Below, in pieces: positions 13,535 through 16,069 of a stretch of DNA of 16,069 nt. Each line of letters opens with the position of its first letter. Position 1 is the stretch's first letter. A model generated the notes under the pieces. The model did not search any database and was not told where the DNA came from. It saw only the letters and a program-made list of their open reading frames with translations. This DNA is from Thermoplasmata archaeon. Its GTDB lineage: Archaea > Thermoplasmatota > Thermoplasmata > Thermoplasmatales > Thermoplasmataceae. The stretch lies in assembly GCA_021797385.1 (NCBI GenBank), contig JAJZZW010000026.1, forward strand, positions 1 through 16,069. Direction: 5' to 3'. Both the position numbers and the translations under genes were made by a program.

Positions 13535-14122
13535 TTAAAGTTTTCCTATATCTCTTACTATGTTTATATCCAATGGAGATTCCCCAGGGGTCCAGTCAGC
13601 AGGTATTGCACACATATGACCGGCTTCCTCAGGAGTATCACGCAATGTTTTTAAACCCATAAATGCACCATATATATGCCTTACATCCTTACCCAATCCA
13701 TTGTTAAACATTGCCTCGTACTGTATGTTTCCATCTGGATCAATGATTACAATGCCTCTCTGAGCCTGGTATCCTTTAGAATCCAAGAATCCGTAATCCT
13801 TTGCAATCTCTTTTGTGTAATCATCTATGAGAGGTATTTTGCTCTTGCTCACTCTGGGAGATGTGTCACACCAAGCCTTGTGCGAGAATACAGAATCCTC
13901 ACTAATACCAAAAACTTGGGCACCATCCTTGCGAAACTGGTCGTATGACCCCATGAGTGCTTCAATATCGGTTGCACAGACAAAGGTAAAATCTCCCGGG
14001 TAAAATGTAAGAATAACCCATTTACCTTTATAGTCTGATAACTTAATCTTCTTTATCTCCTTCTTCTCTGGAAAATATGTATCTGTTTCAAAATCCGGTG
14101 CTGAATCTCCTATCTGTAACAT
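13535..14122 (-). CDS. 2-Cys peroxiredoxin (AhpC/Prx1 type)
   Basis: It reduces hydrogen peroxide and organic hydroperoxides in the cytoplasm. 195 aa with the peroxidatic Cys at C49 in FYPGDFTFVCATDIEAL; the usual FVCPTE is FVCATD, so the Pro is replaced by Ala. The resolving C171 lies in GHMCAIPADWTPGES, equivalent to GEVCPANW of typical 2-Cys enzymes. QAQRGIVIIDPDGNIQYE and DVRHIYGAF are family positions. No dedicated reductase (AhpF or thioredoxin reductase) is adjacent. The ATG at 14122 has a minus-strand AAGATATAAT box (14141-14150) about 24 nt upstream. Confidence 0.93.
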   Translation of the reverse strand: MLQIGDSAPDFETDTYFPEKKEIKKIKLSDYKGKWVILTFYPGDFTFVCATDIEALMGSYDQFRKDGAQVFGISEDSVFSHKAWCDTSPRVSKSKIPLIDDYTKEIAKDYGFLDSKGYQAQRGIVIIDPDGNIQYEAMFNNGLGKDVRHIYGAFMGLKTLRDTPEEAGHMCAIPADWTPGESPLDINIVRDIGKL

Positions 14123-14140
14123 TGTTATCCATAATAAATA

Positions 14141-14150
14141 ATTATATCTT
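14141..14150 (-). promoter_or_regulatory. TATA-like box of the peroxiredoxin gene
   Basis: Minus-strand AAGATATAAT is centred about 24 nt before the ATG at 14122, in the 216-bp divergent region shared with the coiled-coil gene. Confidence 0.45.
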
Positions 14151-14310
14151 ATATTAATTTAACTGATTTATGATTGTTTTTATAGTTAAAATATAATTAA
14201 ATCAATAAGTTTAGAAGTATTTATTTATCCAGAATTTAAAGTATTTATTAATATTTTGTAGCTTGCAAGAGAATCATTTCAAGTGGTATTCCTTGGCTTT
14301 ATACAAAGAA

Positions 14311-14319
14311 TTATATATA
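14311..14319 (+). promoter_or_regulatory. TATA-like box of the coiled-coil gene
   Basis: TTATATATA is centred about 24 nt before the ATG at 14339, leaderless spacing. Confidence 0.55.
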
Positions 14320-14338
14320 GCTTAATATATATTCTACT

Positions 14339-15082
14339 ATGGTGAATTCAAAAAAACAGCTCGAGGAGTTTCAAGCACAGATAGAGAAAATGCATGATAA
14401 TATGAAAATTATGGCCGGTGATAATGAAAAATTGAAATCACATGTGGAAGAGCTGGAAAATAAAATAGCTTATGACAATAAAGTTGAACAAGAACTTCAG
14501 CAAGAAAATGAAACAGTCAAGCAATCTTTACTTAATGCAAATGAGGCTCTAGAGGCTTCTAAGCAGGAAGTTCAGAATCTGGAACAGGAACTTGAAGAAA
14601 AAAATACTGAAATAGAAAAAAATAGTAATGTTGTAGCAGAAAATCGCCAGCTCCGGGATGATCTGGAAAACGCTACCGCTTCAGCCCAGGATACCATAAT
14701 GGAACTTAAACAGGAAGTCGAAGAAAAAAATAAGTCCATAACAGATATGCAAATAAAGATAAAAGAAATAGAAAAAATTAACTCTGATTTTACTTTGGCA
14801 AGTAAAAAGCTTGAATCAAGAATCAATAACCTTGAACATGGACTGGAAGAAAAAAATGATATTATTGCAGAAATTAAAATGAAAAATTATGACCTTGAAC
14901 AGAAAATACAAATGCACGAACTCAGAGAGAGATCACTGGATGATACCATAGAATTCCTTAAGTCTGCAAATGATAATTTTAAGGGTTTACTGGAAAAATA
15001 TAGATTCCTGGTAGAAAACAATATGACCGTCAAAAGAAGAACAATTTCTACAAAAAAACCGGTAAAACCCACTAAAAAATAA
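14339..15082 (+). CDS. Coiled-coil protein with 42-residue periodicity and basic tail
   Basis: 247 aa, almost entirely charged heptad sequence from residue 5 to about 227, with no signal peptide and no globular domain. The motif L-[E/K]-x-x-x-x-E-K-N recurs at exact 42-residue steps: LEQELEEKN at 81-89, LKQEVEEKN at 123-131 and LEHGLEEKN at 165-173. Weaker versions at 39-47 (LENKIAYDN) and 207 share the register. 42 residues is six heptads, so the repeat preserves the coil. The C-terminal tail (TVKRRTISTKKPVKPTKK) is strongly basic and could bind DNA or RNA. The product may be a cytoskeletal, spacer or chromosome-associated coil; SMC-like similarity would be expected in any search but is not informative. 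No family assigned. It is divergent from the peroxiredoxin gene and has a TATA-like box at -24. Confidence 0.8.
   Translation: MVNSKKQLEEFQAQIEKMHDNMKIMAGDNEKLKSHVEELENKIAYDNKVEQELQQENETVKQSLLNANEALEASKQEVQNLEQELEEKNTEIEKNSNVVAENRQLRDDLENATASAQDTIMELKQEVEEKNKSITDMQIKIKEIEKINSDFTLASKKLESRINNLEHGLEEKNDIIAEIKMKNYDLEQKIQMHELRERSLDDTIEFLKSANDNFKGLLEKYRFLVENNMTVKRRTISTKKPVKPTKK
14579..14857 (+). repeat. Three 126-bp-spaced repeats inside the coiled-coil gene
   Basis: Near-identical 27-bp units begin at 14579, 14705 and 14831, each encoding L-x-x-x-[LV]-E-E-K-N and sharing the core GAAGAAAAAAAT. The exact 126-bp step suggests internal tandem duplication followed by divergence. Confidence 0.6.
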
Positions 15083-15093
15083 TTACAACGAGA

Positions 15094-15099
15094 TTTTTT
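15094..15099 (+). terminator. T6 tract after the coiled-coil gene
   Basis: A run of six T follows the stop at 15082 by 12 nt, in the 54-bp convergent gap before the DtxR-family gene. It is a simple archaeal-type terminator. Confidence 0.35.
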
Positions 15100-15136
15100 A
15101 AATAATTAAACCCTTGAGAATAAATACATATTTAAA

Positions 15137-15760
15137 TTATTTAACTAATTTTATAGTTTTTAACATTAAATATGGCAATTTTAGCTCACCGTTGCAGTTA
15201 GACAATATTGTTGTATCTGTCCTTATCACTTCTACTTCAGTATCAGGATACATACCGAGATCAGCCATCTTCTTCAATACAGATGTATCTTCGTAAACAA
15301 TTCTACTGATTTTGTACCTCCCAGAGACTGCCTGTAAGGGGTTGATGTCGTTTATCTTAGCTATGTTATAAATTATATTTCCATGGGGACATTTCATTGG
15401 ATTACCGAGGTTTTTAATAAAATTATCAAAATATTTATCTTCTATGGTATGTTCAATATCCATAACTGCCGAATGGGAATATTCCCATGGAACCTCTAGC
15501 ATCTTTACGGCAAATACCTCCGAGATCCTATGTTTTTTGATTATTGGTATGGCCATAGCATAGCCATTTCCTGTCAATGTTATGTTTCTACCATCTTTCT
15601 TTATTAACTTCTTTTTTTCCAGTTTAACGAGATATTCTGATACAGTGGCCATTGAAACGTTTAGGTCTTTACTTATCTGATGTTCATTCACCAGGTCAAA
15701 GGCTTCAGATAATGAAAAAATCGTTTTTACGTAATCTTCCTCATTATTTTTGAAATTCAT
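15137..15760 (-). CDS. DtxR/MntR-family metal-dependent repressor with C-terminal FeoA-like domain
   Basis: A cytoplasmic regulator that binds DNA when loaded with Fe2+ or Mn2+. 207 aa from the ATG at 15760. The winged helix spans about 6-62 (EEDYVKTIFSLSEAFDLVNE, then SMATVSEYLVKLEKKKLIKK). The metal/dimer domain (65-140) contains KKHRISE and HSAVMDIEHTIED. An SH3-like FeoA domain fills 145-207. Relative to C. diphtheriae DtxR, ligands H79, E83, H98, E105 and H106 correspond to H77, E81, H96, E103 and H104, all present. M10 is replaced by D9, as in MntR, and C102 by M100, an unusual pairing. The frame extends to a TTG at 15769, but the ATG at 15760 has the correct TATA distance. A DtxR-box-like element overlaps its promoter. 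Confidence 0.9.
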   Translation of the reverse strand: MNFKNNEEDYVKTIFSLSEAFDLVNEHQISKDLNVSMATVSEYLVKLEKKKLIKKDGRNITLTGNGYAMAIPIIKKHRISEVFAVKMLEVPWEYSHSAVMDIEHTIEDKYFDNFIKNLGNPMKCPHGNIIYNIAKINDINPLQAVSGRYKISRIVYEDTSVLKKMADLGMYPDTEVEVIRTDTTILSNCNGELKLPYLMLKTIKLVK

Positions 15761-15769
15761 AGATGACAA

Positions 15770-15788
15770 TTAGGTATGCTTAATTAAA
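15770..15788 (-). promoter_or_regulatory. DtxR-box-like operator overlapping the regulator's own TATA box
   Basis: Plus-strand TTAGGTATGCTTAATTAAA matches 13 of 19 positions of the bacterial DtxR/IdeR consensus TTAGGTTAGCCTAACCTAA, including the intact TTAGGT half. It is pseudo-palindromic (12 of 18). The TATA-like TTTAATTAA on the minus strand (15781-15789) lies within it, 25 nt from the ATG at 15760, so binding would shut off the gene itself. Confidence 0.45.
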
Positions 15789-16069
15789 TCTTTTGATTTG
15801 AATATACCACAGAAATTTGTCTACGACCCATCAATGGTCTTTATCTGGGTTTGATTAGGATATATTCTGAATCTATATGCGGTCTTATATTCCATGTATA
15901 TCATTAGTATGGAATGAATATTTATAAGCATTCTCCCCCGATTGCCAGAGATTCATCCACATCATAAATTCAGTGGCTTTCTTTCCGGTATATTCCTATG
16001 AAAAACCTATACTTAACAATCTTTTATGCCTCCCCGGTATATTAAATTTGCTGAATCGTTACTCACATT
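15789..16069. other. Terminal region without a confident gene
   Basis: It contains a 7-bp inverted repeat (ATTCCAT at 15889-15895, ATGGAAT at 15909-15915), a plus-strand TATA-like ATATTTATAAG at 15919-15929 with no following ORF, and a repeated CCGGTATATT (15985-15994 and 16034-16043). An open minus-strand frame at 16013-16069 could be the C-terminus of a gene beyond the edge, but is too short to trust. Confidence 0.35.

Noticed and set aside
15985..16043. Direct repeat CCGGTATATT, 49 bp apart, as an attachment site or iteron
   Set aside because: Only two 10-bp copies, with no integrase or replication gene nearby.
16013..16069. Open minus-strand frame at the right edge ending ...NLIYRGGIKDC
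   Set aside because: Only 18 codons without promoter or homology evidence; an open stretch of this length is expected by chance.

Overview
The window looks like chromosome of an AT-rich acidophilic archaeon of the order Thermoplasmatales (Thermoplasma / Ferroplasma / Picrophilus / Acidiplasma group). The reasons are: an archaeal-lipid UbiA prenyltransferase (DGGGP synthase type), a TrmB regulator, a DtxR-family regulator, a FolD of the short Thermoplasma-like kind, a tRNA-Ser gene without encoded CCA, and above all the promoters. At most genes a TATA-like box lies about 22-28 nt upstream of a start codon, the layout of leaderless archaeal mRNAs. I used that spacing to correct several starts. 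The genus cannot be decided from the sequence alone. I see no insertion sequence, CRISPR array, prophage or rRNA.

Layout. 1-79 (-): beginning of an unidentified protein that runs off the left edge; its TATA box sits inside a palindrome. 264-1820 (+): a sedoheptulose-7-phosphate isomerase (GmhA) and a GHMP-family heptose-phosphate kinase (HddA-like), the first two steps of an activated-heptose pathway, so this cell probably makes a heptose-containing surface glycan or lipid. 1929-2720 (+): an orphan protein with a HEPN-type R-x4-H motif. 2725-3881 (-): a small unknown gene with its own promoter and folD. 3882-4478: mostly gene-free. 4479-5974 (+): an AhpD-like CxxC protein overlapping by 4 nt (ATGA) a SAM-dependent methyltransferase of the THUMP-like family. 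6061-6648 (+): GTP cyclohydrolase II for riboflavin. 6757-6939 (+): a small acidic protein just before tRNA-Ser(GCU) at 6943-7025. 7076-7888 (-): DGGGP synthase. 8025-8330 (+): small membrane protein. 8388-9329 (-): esterase. 9451-9519 (+): a 22-residue acidic microprotein with an unusually strong Shine-Dalgarno. 9520-10030: gene-poor. 10031-10168 (+): a 45-codon ORF ending in Cys, then a CoA-disulfide-reductase-like flavoprotein (10236-11552), which overlaps convergently with a dolichol-phosphate-mannose-synthase-like glycosyltransferase (11526-12281, -). 12458-13483 (-): TrmB regulator. 13535-14122 (-): 2-Cys peroxiredoxin. 14339-15082 (+): coiled-coil protein with an exact 42-residue periodicity. 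15137-15760 (-): DtxR/MntR-family regulator with a DtxR-box-like site over its own promoter. 15770-16069: no confident gene.

How they fit together. Most genes are single transcription units with their own TATA box; the only clear operon is the AhpD-like/methyltransferase pair. The themes are surface glycoconjugates and lipids (heptose genes, Dol-P-sugar synthase, DGGGP synthase), redox and metal handling (peroxiredoxin, CoADR-like flavoprotein, AhpD-like protein, DtxR regulator) and cofactor synthesis (folD, ribA). The best candidates for something undescribed are the orphan HEPN-like protein, the acidic microprotein, the 42-residue-repeat coiled coil, the mixed metal site of the DtxR-family regulator, and the ATGA-coupled AhpD/THUMP-like methyltransferase pair.
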